NCBI RefSeq assembly: GCF_900116225.1
Contig: NZ_FOZZ01000009.1
Location: 103,412 to 167,411, forward strand
Length of the DNA: 64,000 nt
Reading direction: 5' to 3'
Origin: Sphingobacterium wenxiniae
GTDB lineage: Bacteria; Bacteroidota; Bacteroidia; Sphingobacteriales; Sphingobacteriaceae
This document shows positions 9,273 through 20,364 of this stretch, in pieces. Below the pieces are notes generated by a model. The model searched no databases, was not told the origin of the DNA, and saw only the letters and a list, made by a program, of their open reading frames with translations. How positions within the stretch are numbered: position 1 is the stretch's first letter; every line of letters starts with the position of its first letter. A program made the translations under genes and the position numbers.

Positions 9273-9295
9273 TCCCCCTAACCCCCAAAGGGGGA
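9273..9295. repeat. C5/G5 intergenic hairpin inside the nuo operon
   Basis: The nuoK-nuoL spacer holds tccccct-acccccaaa-aggggga. The G5 run can pair with either of two C5 runs, giving two mutually exclusive stems. From general experience with Bacteroidota genomes this motif is a frequent intergenic element. It has no T run, so it is not a convincing terminator. Confidence 0.6.
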
Positions 9296-9348
9296 ATAAT
9301 TGAAAGGAGATAATTACTAACAACTAAAAATATTTTTAACAAGAATAC

Positions 9349-11268
9349 ATGAAAGAACTAATTTGGCTTATTCCCCTGATTCCATTTGTGGGGTTTGTGA
9401 TAAACGGTCTGGGCCGAAATGTCCTGCCGAAGGCATTAGTGGGAATAATAGGATGCGGAACCGTATTACTGTCCTTTTTATTGAGTGTATCACTATATCT
9501 TGATATCAAAGCGGCGCGTGATGCTGGTGAGGTGGCGGAAATTAGTAGACACCTATTTGATTGGTTTGCTGTCGGCAACCTGAAGGTGAGTTTATCGTTT
9601 CTTATTGATCCGCTGAGCAGTTTAATGTTGTTGATTATTACAGGCGTTGGCTTATTGATACACTTGTATTCTTACAGCTATATGTCAGGCGATAATGGAT
9701 TTGGGAAATTCTTTGCCTACTTGAACCTGTTTATCTTTTTCATGACGATATTGGTGATGGGTTCCAATTATTTGGTGATGTTCATCGGTTGGGAAGGTGT
9801 TGGTCTATGTTCTTACCTGCTTATCGGCTTTTGGTTCAAAAACTCATCCTACGCTTCTGCCGCAAAGAAAGCTTTCGTTATGAACCGTATCGGGGACTTA
9901 GGTTTCCTGATTGCGATGTTCTTTATTTTGTCTACGTTCGGAAGCTTAGAATACAAAGAAGTGTTTGGACAAGCGGCGACATTATCTGTAGGTGATTCAA
10001 CAGTTCTTATCATTACCCTGTTACTCTTTGTCGCAGCAACCGGTAAGTCTGCACAAATACCTTTGTTTACATGGTTGCCGGATGCGATGGCTGGTCCAAC
10101 TCCGGTTTCTGCACTTATCCACGCAGCAACCATGGTTACCGCAGGTATCTATATGGTCGTTCGTTCCAATATTTTGTTTACCCTATCCCCAGTGACCATG
10201 GAAATCATGGCTATCGTTGGACTGGCAACGGCATTGATAGCTGCCTTTATCGCATTAACCCAAAACGACATTAAAAAAGTATTGGCTTACTCGACCGTAT
10301 CCCAGTTGGGCTATATGTTCCTAGCTTTAGGCGTGGGTGCATTTACCGGTGCTTTCTTCCATGTGTTGACACATGCTTTCTTTAAAGCCTTGTTATTCCT
10401 TGGGGCAGGTTCTGTTATCCATGCTATGAGCAATGAGCAGGATATGCGGTCGATGGGTGGACTACGCAAGTCACTACCTGTAACCTTTGTGACAATGCTG
10501 ATCGGTACGATTGCTATCAGTGGTATTCCGCCTTTGGCCGGTTTCTTCTCAAAGGATGAGATTTTGGCTTACGCTTTTCAGCATAATATCCTGTATTGGG
10601 CGGTAGGTTTCTTGACTGCATTATTTACAGCATTCTATATGTTCCGTTTATTGTATCTGACTTTCTTCGGTGAGTTCCGCGGCACGGCAGAGCAAAAAAG
10701 CCATTTACATGAATCGCCTTGGCAGATGACATTACCATTGATTGTACTGGCTATTCTTTCAGCTATCGGTGGATTCATGAATGTGCCGGAAGCCTTGGGT
10801 GGACACCATAATCTTGCACATTTCTTAGCTCCGATTTTTGAAGGGAGCAATGCTATCGGTTCAACCACGTTGACCTTGAGCCATTCTACGGAATATATCC
10901 TTATGGGAGCATCGGTATTGGGGGCTATTGTCATGGCGATTGTAGCGTATAATACCTATGTGAGTAAGAAAAATATTCCGGTGGCTGACGATAAGGCGGA
11001 AGGTGGTTTGCATGCCTTGTCTTACAATAAGCTATACATTGACGAGCTTTATGATGCGGTGATTGTAAACCCACTGAAAAAATTATCCACTGTCTTATAT
11101 AAATACGTTGACCGCTTGGGAATAGATGGATTTGTCAATGGCCTTGGTGAATTTTTTGTTGGTTCGGGTAAAGGAATACGTTTATTGCAGAGCGGACATG
11201 TGGGCTTCTATATCTTTATGATGGTTATAGGGGTTGTTGCTATATTGATATATGGATTCTTTTATTAG
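9349..11268 (+). CDS. nuoL: NADH-quinone oxidoreductase subunit L (antiporter-like)
   Basis: Distal proton-pumping subunit of complex I, 639 residues, about 16 hydrophobic helices. The antiporter-family core is recognisable (FIGWEGVGLCSYLLIGFW with its key Glu, TGKSAQIPLFTWLPDAMAGP with its Lys, HAFFKALLFLGAGSVIHAM). The C terminus continues into a long amphipathic-helix region and a final hydrophobic anchor. It follows the 77-bp spacer; 96 bp of word-like AT-rich sequence separates it from nuoM. Confidence 0.96.
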   Translation: MKELIWLIPLIPFVGFVINGLGRNVLPKALVGIIGCGTVLLSFLLSVSLYLDIKAARDAGEVAEISRHLFDWFAVGNLKVSLSFLIDPLSSLMLLIITGVGLLIHLYSYSYMSGDNGFGKFFAYLNLFIFFMTILVMGSNYLVMFIGWEGVGLCSYLLIGFWFKNSSYASAAKKAFVMNRIGDLGFLIAMFFILSTFGSLEYKEVFGQAATLSVGDSTVLIITLLLFVAATGKSAQIPLFTWLPDAMAGPTPVSALIHAATMVTAGIYMVVRSNILFTLSPVTMEIMAIVGLATALIAAFIALTQNDIKKVLAYSTVSQLGYMFLALGVGAFTGAFFHVLTHAFFKALLFLGAGSVIHAMSNEQDMRSMGGLRKSLPVTFVTMLIGTIAISGIPPLAGFFSKDEILAYAFQHNILYWAVGFLTALFTAFYMFRLLYLTFFGEFRGTAEQKSHLHESPWQMTLPLIVLAILSAIGGFMNVPEALGGHHNLAHFLAPIFEGSNAIGSTTLTLSHSTEYILMGASVLGAIVMAIVAYNTYVSKKNIPVADDKAEGGLHALSYNKLYIDELYDAVIVNPLKKLSTVLYKYVDRLGIDGFVNGLGEFFVGSGKGIRLLQSGHVGFYIFMMVIGVVAILIYGFFY

Positions 11269-11364
11269 TATTGTGTAGTGAGTATTGCGTATTGAGATAT
11301 TAGTATTTATTATTTCCGATAGACTCATTACGTCTGGTTTTGACTTTTTAATTTTTACTTTTCA

Positions 11365-12810
11365 ATGAGTAACTTATTTATATTACTGTTAGTACCAATT
11401 ATAGCGGCGATTGTCTTGTTTTTCATTAAGCAATCGTCTACGGCAAAGTGGACTGCCTTGGTTTTCGCTCTCCTTCAAGCAGGGCTAACGCTTCCATTCC
11501 TCTGCGGGTTTGAGCCGAATGCTGCTATTCAATTTGAGCAAAACTGGGTTTGGATAGCCTCTTTGGGCGTGCACTTCCATATCGGTCTGGACGGCATCAG
11601 CCTGCCAATGGTGTTACTGACAAATGGCCTTATTCCACTTATTGTGCTGACCACTTTCTCGAAGGCATATAAAGGAAACTTTTACGGATTGGTGTCGTTC
11701 ATGCAGGCAGGTTTACTGTTGGTATTCTTGGCTTTAGATGCATTCTCGTTCTATGTGGGTTGGGAAATTGCTTTGATACCAATTTACTTCATCTGTGCAT
11801 TGTGGGGCAGTGGGGACCGGATAAAGGTTAATCTGAAATTTTTTATCTATACCTTCTTCGGAAGTCTATTGATGCTGATTGGGATTATCTACCTCTATAA
11901 GCAGGTTCCTTCAAACAATTTTGAATGGACATCATTTGTGGCGTTGGATCTGTCAGAGACAACACAACGCTGGATATTTTGGGCTTTCTTTATCGCTTTT
12001 GCTATTAAGATTCCGATTTTCCCTTTCCATACCTGGCAACCTGATACTTATACCAATGCTCCGGCAGCAGGTACTATGCTTTTGGCTGGTATTATGCTTA
12101 AAATGGGCGTATATGGATTAATCCGTTGGCTGTTGCCGATTGCACCTTTTGGTGTGGTCGCCTATAGCCAAGTGGTGATGGTGTTATGTGTTATTGGTAT
12201 TGTGTATGCATCGATTATTGCCTTCAAACAGCAGGATGCGAAGCGTCTGATTGCTTATTCATCCATTGCCCACGTTGGGCTTATTAGTGCCGGTGTTGTG
12301 TCTTGGCATGAAGAAGGTGTACAAGGAGCCATTATTCAGATGGTGAACCACGGTATCAGTGTTGTTGGCTTGTTCTTTATTATCGATATTTTGGAGGACA
12401 GAACCGGTACAAGACTGCTGGGTGAACAAGGTGGGTTGGCAGCTCCTTTTCCGAAATTGGCCACTGTGTTCTTGATTATCCTGATGGGAGCGGTCGGATT
12501 GCCTTTGACCAACGGCTTCATTGGTGAATTCCTCTTGCTGAAAGGCGTGTACGATTATGGCGTGTGGTTTGCGGTATTTGGTGGGTTGACCTTAATCTTA
12601 GGGGCTGTTTATATGCTGCGTTTTTATCAGAAATCCATGCTTGGGACACTGACTTTGCGCCCGATTTTGGGAGGTGATATTCGCGGAGCAGAGGTTTTGG
12701 TGTTGGTGGTCATTGTCTTTTTCACCTTATTCTTGGGCATATTGCCAAACAGTATTTTGAAACTGTCGGAAGCGTCAGTAGTGAACTTATTGAATCAAAT
12801 TAAATTTTAA
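11365..12810 (+). CDS. nuoM: NADH-quinone oxidoreductase subunit M (antiporter-like)
   Basis: Second of the three antiporter-like proton-pumping subunits; 481 residues, about 13-14 helices. Conserved stretches are FYVGWEIALIPIYFICALWG (pump glutamate), AIKIPIFPFHTWQPDTYTNA (lysine and loop) and LIAYSSIAHVGLISAGV. The start at 11365 directly follows an AT-rich tract shared with the nuoF-nuoG spacer. NuoN begins 17 bp after the stop. Confidence 0.96.
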   Translation: MSNLFILLLVPIIAAIVLFFIKQSSTAKWTALVFALLQAGLTLPFLCGFEPNAAIQFEQNWVWIASLGVHFHIGLDGISLPMVLLTNGLIPLIVLTTFSKAYKGNFYGLVSFMQAGLLLVFLALDAFSFYVGWEIALIPIYFICALWGSGDRIKVNLKFFIYTFFGSLLMLIGIIYLYKQVPSNNFEWTSFVALDLSETTQRWIFWAFFIAFAIKIPIFPFHTWQPDTYTNAPAAGTMLLAGIMLKMGVYGLIRWLLPIAPFGVVAYSQVVMVLCVIGIVYASIIAFKQQDAKRLIAYSSIAHVGLISAGVVSWHEEGVQGAIIQMVNHGISVVGLFFIIDILEDRTGTRLLGEQGGLAAPFPKLATVFLIILMGAVGLPLTNGFIGEFLLLKGVYDYGVWFAVFGGLTLILGAVYMLRFYQKSMLGTLTLRPILGGDIRGAEVLVLVVIVFFTLFLGILPNSILKLSEASVVNLLNQIKF

Positions 12811-12827
12811 GTAGCGAGAATCATATC

Positions 12828-14219
12828 ATGGGAGCGATTATTACGTTAAGTGTTTTGGGAATTTTGGTTTTGTATCTTGGGCTTTTCAAGGCCAAGAACG
12901 CCTTGCTTCCTGTTACGCTTTTGGGATTGGCTGTAGCGTTAGGCTTTACGTTGGCTGATTGGAATAAAGAAGCAGAACCGCAATTCAGCGGTATGGTGAT
13001 TTTCGACCACCTGGCGCTGTCCTTTACGGTTTTAAGTATTGTGGTGACCGGATTGATCTTGTTGCTTTCCAAAGAATACTTCACCAGTATCAGTAAGAAT
13101 GTGGCAGAATATTACTGCCTTATCCTGTTTTCCCTGACAGGAGCCGTTCTTGTCAATTCCTATCATAATTTTGTGATGCTTTTTGTAGGGATTGAGATTA
13201 TGTCCGTTGCTTTATATATCTTGGTGGGTATCCGCAGGACAGATTTTGCTTCCAATGAGGCTGCATTGAAATATTTCCTGATGGGAGCATTTTCTACTGG
13301 GTTTTTGTTATTTGGAATAACCTTATTGTATGGCGCTACGGGTACTTTCGATCTGGAAGGACTTCGTGCGTATGTGATGACGGCAACTGAGATATCACCA
13401 TTATTTTATGGCGGGATATTGCTGTTGCTTTGTGGTCTTTGCTTCAAGGTAGGTGTTGCGCCTTTCCACTTCTGGACACCGGATGTGTATGATGGAGCGC
13501 CAATCTTGATTACCAGCTTTATGAGTACAGTTGTGAAAGTTGCTTCGTTTGTAGGCTTCTTGCGCCTATTCGGTACGGTGATGGTCCCACTGAGTGATTT
13601 CTGGACACCGGTATTGTTAACGATTATCATCATCACCCTTTTTGTGGGGAATATCAGTGCATTGATGCAGAGCAGCTTTAAGCGCATGATGGCTTATTCC
13701 AGTATCTCACATGCAGGGTATATGCTCTTTGCAATTGTTGCCTTAGGGATAGAGTCTGCATCCAGCATATTGGTGTATGCTACAGCATATTCGTTGGCCT
13801 CTGTGATTGCTTTTGGTGCTTTGATCTTGGTGAAACGTGAAACAGGTTCCGAGCAGTTTGAAGCGTTTAATGGGTTAGGAAAACGCAAACCTTTATTAGC
13901 AGCAGCATTGACGGTAGCTATGCTTTCCTTAGCAGGGATCCCATTGACAGCAGGTTTTGTCGGTAAGTTTATGATGTTTAGCAATGTTATGGGTACTTAT
14001 AATGTCATGTTGCTGGTATTGGCGGCGGTGAATGCAGCAATTGGTATCTATTATTACTTACATGTTGTGGTGAATATGTACTTTAGAGAAAGCACAGCGG
14101 ACGCAGAACAAACAGCTTTGCCTATCTCGGTAAACTATATTGTGGTCTTGGGAATTGCAGCTTTGCTGACCTTAGCAATCGGCGTATATCCAGATTGTTT
14201 GATAGGGATATTGTTGTAA
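12828..14219 (+). CDS. nuoN: NADH-quinone oxidoreductase subunit N (antiporter-like)
   Basis: Third antiporter-like pump subunit, closing the operon; 463 residues, about 14 helices. Visible signatures are FVGIEIMSVALYILVGIRR (glutamate), GLCFKVGVAPFHFWTPDVYD (lysine) and KRMMAYSSISHAGYMLFAIV. The stop is followed within 12 bp by a very strong terminator, so the operon ends here and all 14 subunits are present in the order A-N. Confidence 0.96.
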   Translation: MGAIITLSVLGILVLYLGLFKAKNALLPVTLLGLAVALGFTLADWNKEAEPQFSGMVIFDHLALSFTVLSIVVTGLILLLSKEYFTSISKNVAEYYCLILFSLTGAVLVNSYHNFVMLFVGIEIMSVALYILVGIRRTDFASNEAALKYFLMGAFSTGFLLFGITLLYGATGTFDLEGLRAYVMTATEISPLFYGGILLLLCGLCFKVGVAPFHFWTPDVYDGAPILITSFMSTVVKVASFVGFLRLFGTVMVPLSDFWTPVLLTIIIITLFVGNISALMQSSFKRMMAYSSISHAGYMLFAIVALGIESASSILVYATAYSLASVIAFGALILVKRETGSEQFEAFNGLGKRKPLLAAALTVAMLSLAGIPLTAGFVGKFMMFSNVMGTYNVMLLVLAAVNAAIGIYYYLHVVVNMYFRESTADAEQTALPISVNYIVVLGIAALLTLAIGVYPDCLIGILL

Positions 14220-14230
14220 TAGTGGAGTGA

Positions 14231-14277
14231 CTAAAAAAACACCCTCAAGATTTTCAATCTTGAGGGTGTTTTTTTAG
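14231..14277. terminator. Terminator of the nuo operon
   Basis: Perfect 22-bp stem (arms 14231-14252 and 14256-14277) with a 3-nt loop; the arms begin and end in A7/T7, so it can work on both strands. Placed 12 bp after nuoN. Confidence 0.92.
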
Positions 14278-14426
14278 TTATCAAAATATTATGCTGTTCT
14301 TAGGCGTTATCCTTTAGGAGTTCATTACTTTACGGCTGAGTTATACAGCTCGGTTGTAGAATACTGTTGCCCGAAAGCCACACATAAAATAGGTAGAAAT
14401 ATTTTGAATACAGGTCAAATAGGAAA

Positions 14427-14906
14427 ATGAAAGTAACGGTATTTTATTTGACATTTTTATGGTTTCTGGGTATGCAATCCCTGCATGCTCAGGTTGTCAG
14501 TGTGGGCGGTAAATTCGATAAAAAACCAATGTTTCAGGCATCATTGAATGCACCGGTGTTCTTCAATAAATACCTTCCGTATGATATTGCCTTTGGGTTG
14601 GATTATACCACGCGGAATAAGGAAGCCCCTTCGGGCTTACAACCGCAGGTAACAGGCATGTATTTTATAGTGGATAATGATTATAAGGACTTTTTGGTAT
14701 CCGCCAATGTCACTGCTGGGTATCTGTTCGATTTCAACAAGCAATTTGCTAATCAATTTCGGGTTTCTCCACATGTATACTTTGAAATACCGTTTTGTAT
14801 GGTTAAAGTAGGCTACGACTATACGATGCCGCTCAATAAAGGTTATCCGTTCGTTTCTGTTGGTTTAGGAGGCTTTCTGCTGTTCAGGCATTTTAAAGTG
14901 ATGTAG
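14427..14906 (+). CDS. Small secreted protein, possible outer-membrane beta-barrel
   Basis: 159 residues beginning with a clear signal peptide (MKVTVFYLTFLWFLGMQ, cleavage near SLHAQ). The mature part is rich in aromatic residues and alternating hydrophobic strands (VGYDYTMPLNKGYPF, VSVGLGGFLLFRHF), as in small outer-membrane barrels, but no family is recognised. It stands alone between two strong terminators and faces pgi convergently. The function is not known. Confidence 0.7.
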   Translation: MKVTVFYLTFLWFLGMQSLHAQVVSVGGKFDKKPMFQASLNAPVFFNKYLPYDIAFGLDYTTRNKEAPSGLQPQVTGMYFIVDNDYKDFLVSANVTAGYLFDFNKQFANQFRVSPHVYFEIPFCMVKVGYDYTMPLNKGYPFVSVGLGGFLLFRHFKVM

Positions 14907-14940
14907 GAATTTGTCTCGTCCTCATTGCAAACGAGTACGA

Positions 14941-14991
14941 GTTTAAAAGGAAAAGGCGAAGTTTTATAAAACTTCGCCTTTTCCTTTTAAA

Positions 14992-14992
<1 letters not shown>
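14941..14992. terminator. 52-bp perfect palindrome, bidirectional terminator
   Basis: Two 26-nt arms (14941-14966, 14967-14992) are exact reverse complements with no spacer. The right end touches the stop codon of pgi on the minus strand. A-rich and T-rich ends on both arms suit termination of both converging genes. Confidence 0.85.
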
Positions 14993-16650
<1,658 letters not shown>

Positions 16651-16658
16651 TTATCAAT

Positions 16659-16689
16659 CAAACTTAAATAATTTTATGGGGATGTGCAA
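16659..16689 (-). promoter_or_regulatory. Promoter of pgi
   Basis: On the minus strand TTG (16687-16689), 20 bp, then TAAGTTTG (16659-16666) matches the Bacteroidota sigma consensus. The start codon lies 20 bp downstream. Confidence 0.7.
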
Positions 16690-16700
16690 TATTATTGCTG

Positions 16701-16731
16701 TTGCATGTGAAAGTGAATTTACGTATGTTTG
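16701..16731 (+). promoter_or_regulatory. Promoter of the TPR gene at 16756
   Basis: TTG (16701-16703), a 20-bp spacer and TATGTTTG (16724-16731), with the ATG 25 bp downstream. It is arranged back to back with the pgi promoter. Confidence 0.7.
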
Positions 16732-16755
16732 GGTAACGAGTAAAATAGATTTTGT

Positions 16756-17865
16756 ATGGAAATCATAGCAAAGCGCTTTATGCTGCTTGGGGTAGGGATA
16801 GTTTTCACCCTTTTGGGCAAAGCGCAGGATAAAGGAAAAATGTTGGATCCTTCGGGATATGTAAATAAATATGATGTAAACTTTAACGGGATTGGTCCGC
16901 AGGTTTATGTGTTGCCGGCTCCACGTACTAGAGAAGAGCTATTGACGGATTCCTATAAGGAAAAGATACGGTTTGAGGACAGTATTGAAAGGGCTTTGGA
17001 TTTGCAACGTGTGGTGGAAGAGTTTAAGCCTACGAGCAATGTGTCCAATATCCAGTATTTAATTTCCCCATTACCGAAAGACGGTTCACAGTGGGAAAAG
17101 CTGATTGCAGATGAACTTAAGCGCGAAAATTATGTTGGCGGTTATGGCTTATTGCATGTGTATGCCGATATGATGCTGAAGGCAGGAGATATCTCCAATG
17201 CTTTGACCTTATTGCAGCGCGCCTTACAGCATGCACAGAAAACACCGAACAGCATGGATGTAGCTACTATCCAATACAATCTGGCGAATTTGTTTCTCTT
17301 TGAACGCAATATTCAACAGGCGGGTTTCTTCCAAGAAGCTTTTTACCAGTCTGCATTGACCCAGAAGAGTATTGTGGAGCAAGCCAATTCATTGACAAAG
17401 ATTGCGCTGATACAAGCTTATGATAAAGATTATCGCTCTGCAGAAAACAATATTATCCGTAAAGCGATTCCGTTGCTGAACAAAGCCAAAGCCTATGACC
17501 GTAAAGTCATTGCCTGGCAAACCCTTGCCCGAATATATCAGCTGCAGAACAAACATACAGAGGCACAGTGGTTTCTTATTCAGGCCCGAGACTTAGCAAA
17601 CAGCAAAAACTTCCATAGCGAACTTGCTGAAATCGAATATATGCTCGCTTTCTCGAAATTTGCACAGAAAAACTACCGTATAGCGAGTAAGGAATTTCAA
17701 CAGGCCGAAAAATTAGCCGAAGAAGAAGACAATAAACTACTACAATTGGCGATTGTCGATAAGCTGGGACAGATTTATATGGATGAAAAGGATCTGAACA
17801 AAGCGGAAGATGCCTTAAATAGCTACCACGATTTGCGCAGTGTGCTGTTCAGTAAACATGAGTAA
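16756..17865 (+). CDS. Secreted TPR-repeat protein
   Basis: 369 residues. An N-terminal hydrophobic signal (MEIIAKRFMLLGVGIVFTLL, cleavage near GKAQ) is followed by a short proline-containing linker and then repeated helix-turn-helix TPR units from about residue 125 to the end (YADMMLKAGDISNALTLLQR, YNLANLFLFERNIQQAG, ARIYQLQNKHTEAQWFLIQA). TPRs resemble those of Bacteroidota periplasmic scaffold or sensor proteins, but no kinase or enzyme domain is attached. The next gene is a periplasmic protease, 166 bp away; a functional link is only a guess. Confidence 0.8.
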   Translation: MEIIAKRFMLLGVGIVFTLLGKAQDKGKMLDPSGYVNKYDVNFNGIGPQVYVLPAPRTREELLTDSYKEKIRFEDSIERALDLQRVVEEFKPTSNVSNIQYLISPLPKDGSQWEKLIADELKRENYVGGYGLLHVYADMMLKAGDISNALTLLQRALQHAQKTPNSMDVATIQYNLANLFLFERNIQQAGFFQEAFYQSALTQKSIVEQANSLTKIALIQAYDKDYRSAENNIIRKAIPLLNKAKAYDRKVIAWQTLARIYQLQNKHTEAQWFLIQARDLANSKNFHSELAEIEYMLAFSKFAQKNYRIASKEFQQAEKLAEEEDNKLLQLAIVDKLGQIYMDEKDLNKAEDALNSYHDLRSVLFSKHE

Positions 17866-17965
17866 TAGAATTTTTACAACAGAAAAATACATTTGCGCAT
17901 AGTTTTTGGGTAAAACCTATAAATTACGTTAATATTTTAGCTGGAATAGCGTAACATGGTTCATT

Positions 17966-18020
17966 TTTCAGTATTTTTAGCGCGTTCAAACTTTTCGTGT
18001 GTAAAATTTGAATACTGAAA
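17966..18020 (+). other. Bulged hairpin directly upstream of the Prc-type protease gene
   Basis: TTTCAGTATT (17966-17975) pairs with AATACTGAAA (18011-18020), and an inner TTCAAA/TTTGAA pair extends the stem with a bulge. The structure ends 11 bp before the start codon, so it would sit at the ribosome-binding region of the mRNA. Regulatory meaning is inferred only. Confidence 0.4.
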
Positions 18021-18031
18021 GGAATATATAA

Positions 18032-20176
18032 ATGCATTTAAATAAATTGGTCTTTATGTTTAAGAATATTGTATTTGGCCTCGCGTTGGTATTGGTTATC
18101 GCATGTGGGTCAAAACCAAGAGTGAGTATAGGGGAGGGAGAGTTGGAGTTAAGACCCTCTGCACAGCATGAGGTAATCGCTTCTGAGGTTGCCAACTTGT
18201 TGGAGAATTACAGTTATAAGAAAGTGCCGATGACGGACTCCTTGTCTAATATCGTATTTGATAACCTATTGAAATCGATGGATGCCGGTCGCAACTATTT
18301 GTTGCAGTCAGATGTCGATGAATTTCAAGAGTTCCGCAATCATATTAGTCAGGATTTCAGAAAGGGAGACCTAACAGCACCTTTCCACATGTTTAATGTG
18401 TATTCAAAACGCTATATGCAGTGCATGGAATATGCGTTATCCCAAGTAGATGCTGAACACGATTTCAGTATAGACGAGAAATATGTCGCTTACCGTGAGA
18501 AATTACCTTATCTGACATCGGAGCAGGAGCTCAACGAGCAATGGCGCAAGCGTGTGAAATATGACTTGTTGAACTTACGTTTGACCTCAACAGATAAGGA
18601 TTCTGTAGATGTCGAAAAGCATAAGGAAACTTTACGTAAACGTTACAAGAATCTTATCAGCCAAGCAAAACAAACGAATTCCAATGATGCGTTTCAATTG
18701 ATTATGACCGCATTGACAGACGCTGTCGATCCACATACGACGTATTATAACCCTTCGTTTGCACAAGCATTTAACGAAAACATGTCCAACACTTTTGAGG
18801 GGATAGGCGCTCGTTTAATGATGGAAAATGAAATGGTGACGATCAAGGAAATTATTGCTGGCGGACCGGCGTTTAAGGATAAGAGTTTGCAGGTAGATGA
18901 TAGAATTGTGGGCGTGGCTCAAGGAGAGGGTGAGTTTGAGGATATTATTGGTTGGCGATTGGATGCTGCAGTAGCTAAAATCAAAGGGCCGAAGAATACG
19001 GTTGTTCGACTAAAAATTATCCCTGCAGGGCAGGAACTTACTGCACAGCCCAAGATTGTAGCGTTAAAACGTGAAAAAATAGTTATTGAAGAAGAATCTG
19101 CACAGAAAGAAATCAAACAGGTGAAAGGAGAGGATGGCAAAACCTATAAAATAGGGCTGATTAAGCTTCCGAAATTCTATATCGATTTTGATGCTTATCG
19201 TCGCCGTGACCCGGATTATAAAAGTACAACGAGAGATGTGCGGCTGATCTTGGATACCCTGAGACAAGAAAAAGTAGATGCTGTTGTCTTGGATTTACGT
19301 AGCAATGGAGGTGGTTCGTTGCAAGAAGCTATTGAATTGACCGGCTTGTTTATTGATAAAGGCCCAGTGGTGCAAGTTCGCGATGTACGTAACCGTGTGC
19401 AGGTGGATAATGATGAAGAGCCAGGCGTGGCTTGGGATGGGCCTTTTGGGGTGATGATTAACCGTTTTTCAGCCTCTGCATCGGAGATTTTTGCAGGAGC
19501 AATTCAAGATTATGGTCGTGGTGTTGTTTTTGGTTCCCAATCGTATGGAAAAGGTACAGTGCAATCGGCTATCGATATGTCCCGCTTTATCAGCGCGACG
19601 AATAAATTGTTGTTGAAAGCTAAGGGAGAAGATAAAGACCCGGATACGCCAAACGGAGCGCCAGAGTTTGGGCAAATTAATATTACCATGGGTAAGTTCT
19701 ACCGTGTTAACGGTAGCAGTACGCAGCATAAAGGGGTAATGCCAGATATCATTTTCCCTTCGCAATATTCTGCTGAGAAGTTTGGTGAGAGTTCCGAACC
19801 TTCTGCTTTGCCTTGGGATCAGATTAAACCAAGTAATTTCGCGAAAGTGACTGATTTGGGTGAAACGATAAAGGCCTTAACGACTAAGCATGAAAGCCGG
19901 ATGAAGAAATCCCCTGAATATCAGTTCTTATTGGAGGATATCGAAGAGTTCGGAAAAGCGGACACTATACAGGAAATCAGCTTGAAACAGGAAGAACTGC
20001 AAAAAGAGCGTGAGAAAAATAAAATGAAAAACCGCGCCCGTGTCAATAAGGCCTTAGAGTTGCGTGGCTTGCCGCTTTGGAAAGAGGGGGAACCTCAACC
20101 AAAGACCGAGTTCGATTTTATTTTGGATGAAACGCTGAATGTAATGGCAGACTACATTGCAGTAGCCAAGCCTTAA
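18032..20176 (+). CDS. prc: Carboxy-terminal processing protease (Prc/CtpA type), lipoprotein
   Basis: Tail-specific serine protease of family S41 acting in the periplasm. An N-terminal lipobox (LVIAC) suggests a membrane-anchored lipoprotein. The PDZ domain lies about 255-340, and the catalytic Ser/Lys dyad is in RFSASASE (Ser482) and SYGKGTVQ (Lys507), 25 residues apart as in E. coli Prc. A C-terminal DUF3340-like helical region follows; 714 residues is the long Prc form. AAAGGA 9 bp before the ATG at 18032 supports this start; ATG 18056 is an alternative that leaves a shorter signal. Confidence 0.93.
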   Translation: MHLNKLVFMFKNIVFGLALVLVIACGSKPRVSIGEGELELRPSAQHEVIASEVANLLENYSYKKVPMTDSLSNIVFDNLLKSMDAGRNYLLQSDVDEFQEFRNHISQDFRKGDLTAPFHMFNVYSKRYMQCMEYALSQVDAEHDFSIDEKYVAYREKLPYLTSEQELNEQWRKRVKYDLLNLRLTSTDKDSVDVEKHKETLRKRYKNLISQAKQTNSNDAFQLIMTALTDAVDPHTTYYNPSFAQAFNENMSNTFEGIGARLMMENEMVTIKEIIAGGPAFKDKSLQVDDRIVGVAQGEGEFEDIIGWRLDAAVAKIKGPKNTVVRLKIIPAGQELTAQPKIVALKREKIVIEEESAQKEIKQVKGEDGKTYKIGLIKLPKFYIDFDAYRRRDPDYKSTTRDVRLILDTLRQEKVDAVVLDLRSNGGGSLQEAIELTGLFIDKGPVVQVRDVRNRVQVDNDEEPGVAWDGPFGVMINRFSASASEIFAGAIQDYGRGVVFGSQSYGKGTVQSAIDMSRFISATNKLLLKAKGEDKDPDTPNGAPEFGQINITMGKFYRVNGSSTQHKGVMPDIIFPSQYSAEKFGESSEPSALPWDQIKPSNFAKVTDLGETIKALTTKHESRMKKSPEYQFLLEDIEEFGKADTIQEISLKQEELQKEREKNKMKNRARVNKALELRGLPLWKEGEPQPKTEFDFILDETLNVMADYIAVAKP

Positions 20177-20210
20177 TTTTAGAAATTGTTTCTTAAGTTT
20201 ATCTTTATTT

Positions 20211-20243
20211 AGCAGCTCTCAGATTTCTGAGGGCTGCTTTTTA
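20211..20243 (+). terminator. Terminator after prc
   Basis: Stem agcagctctcaga / tctgagggctgct (one G-T pair, 2-nt loop) followed by a T-rich tract, 35 bp after the prc stop. Confidence 0.8.
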
Positions 20244-20364
20244 TTATAATGGTATTTCTTCTGGTGTAATGTGTAAATCTACATTACGCGGAAGATGGTA
20301 GGCAATCATGTTAATGTAAAAAATGAACGTATTGCATTATCAAGTTTCCTTGTTGTTTAGGGGC

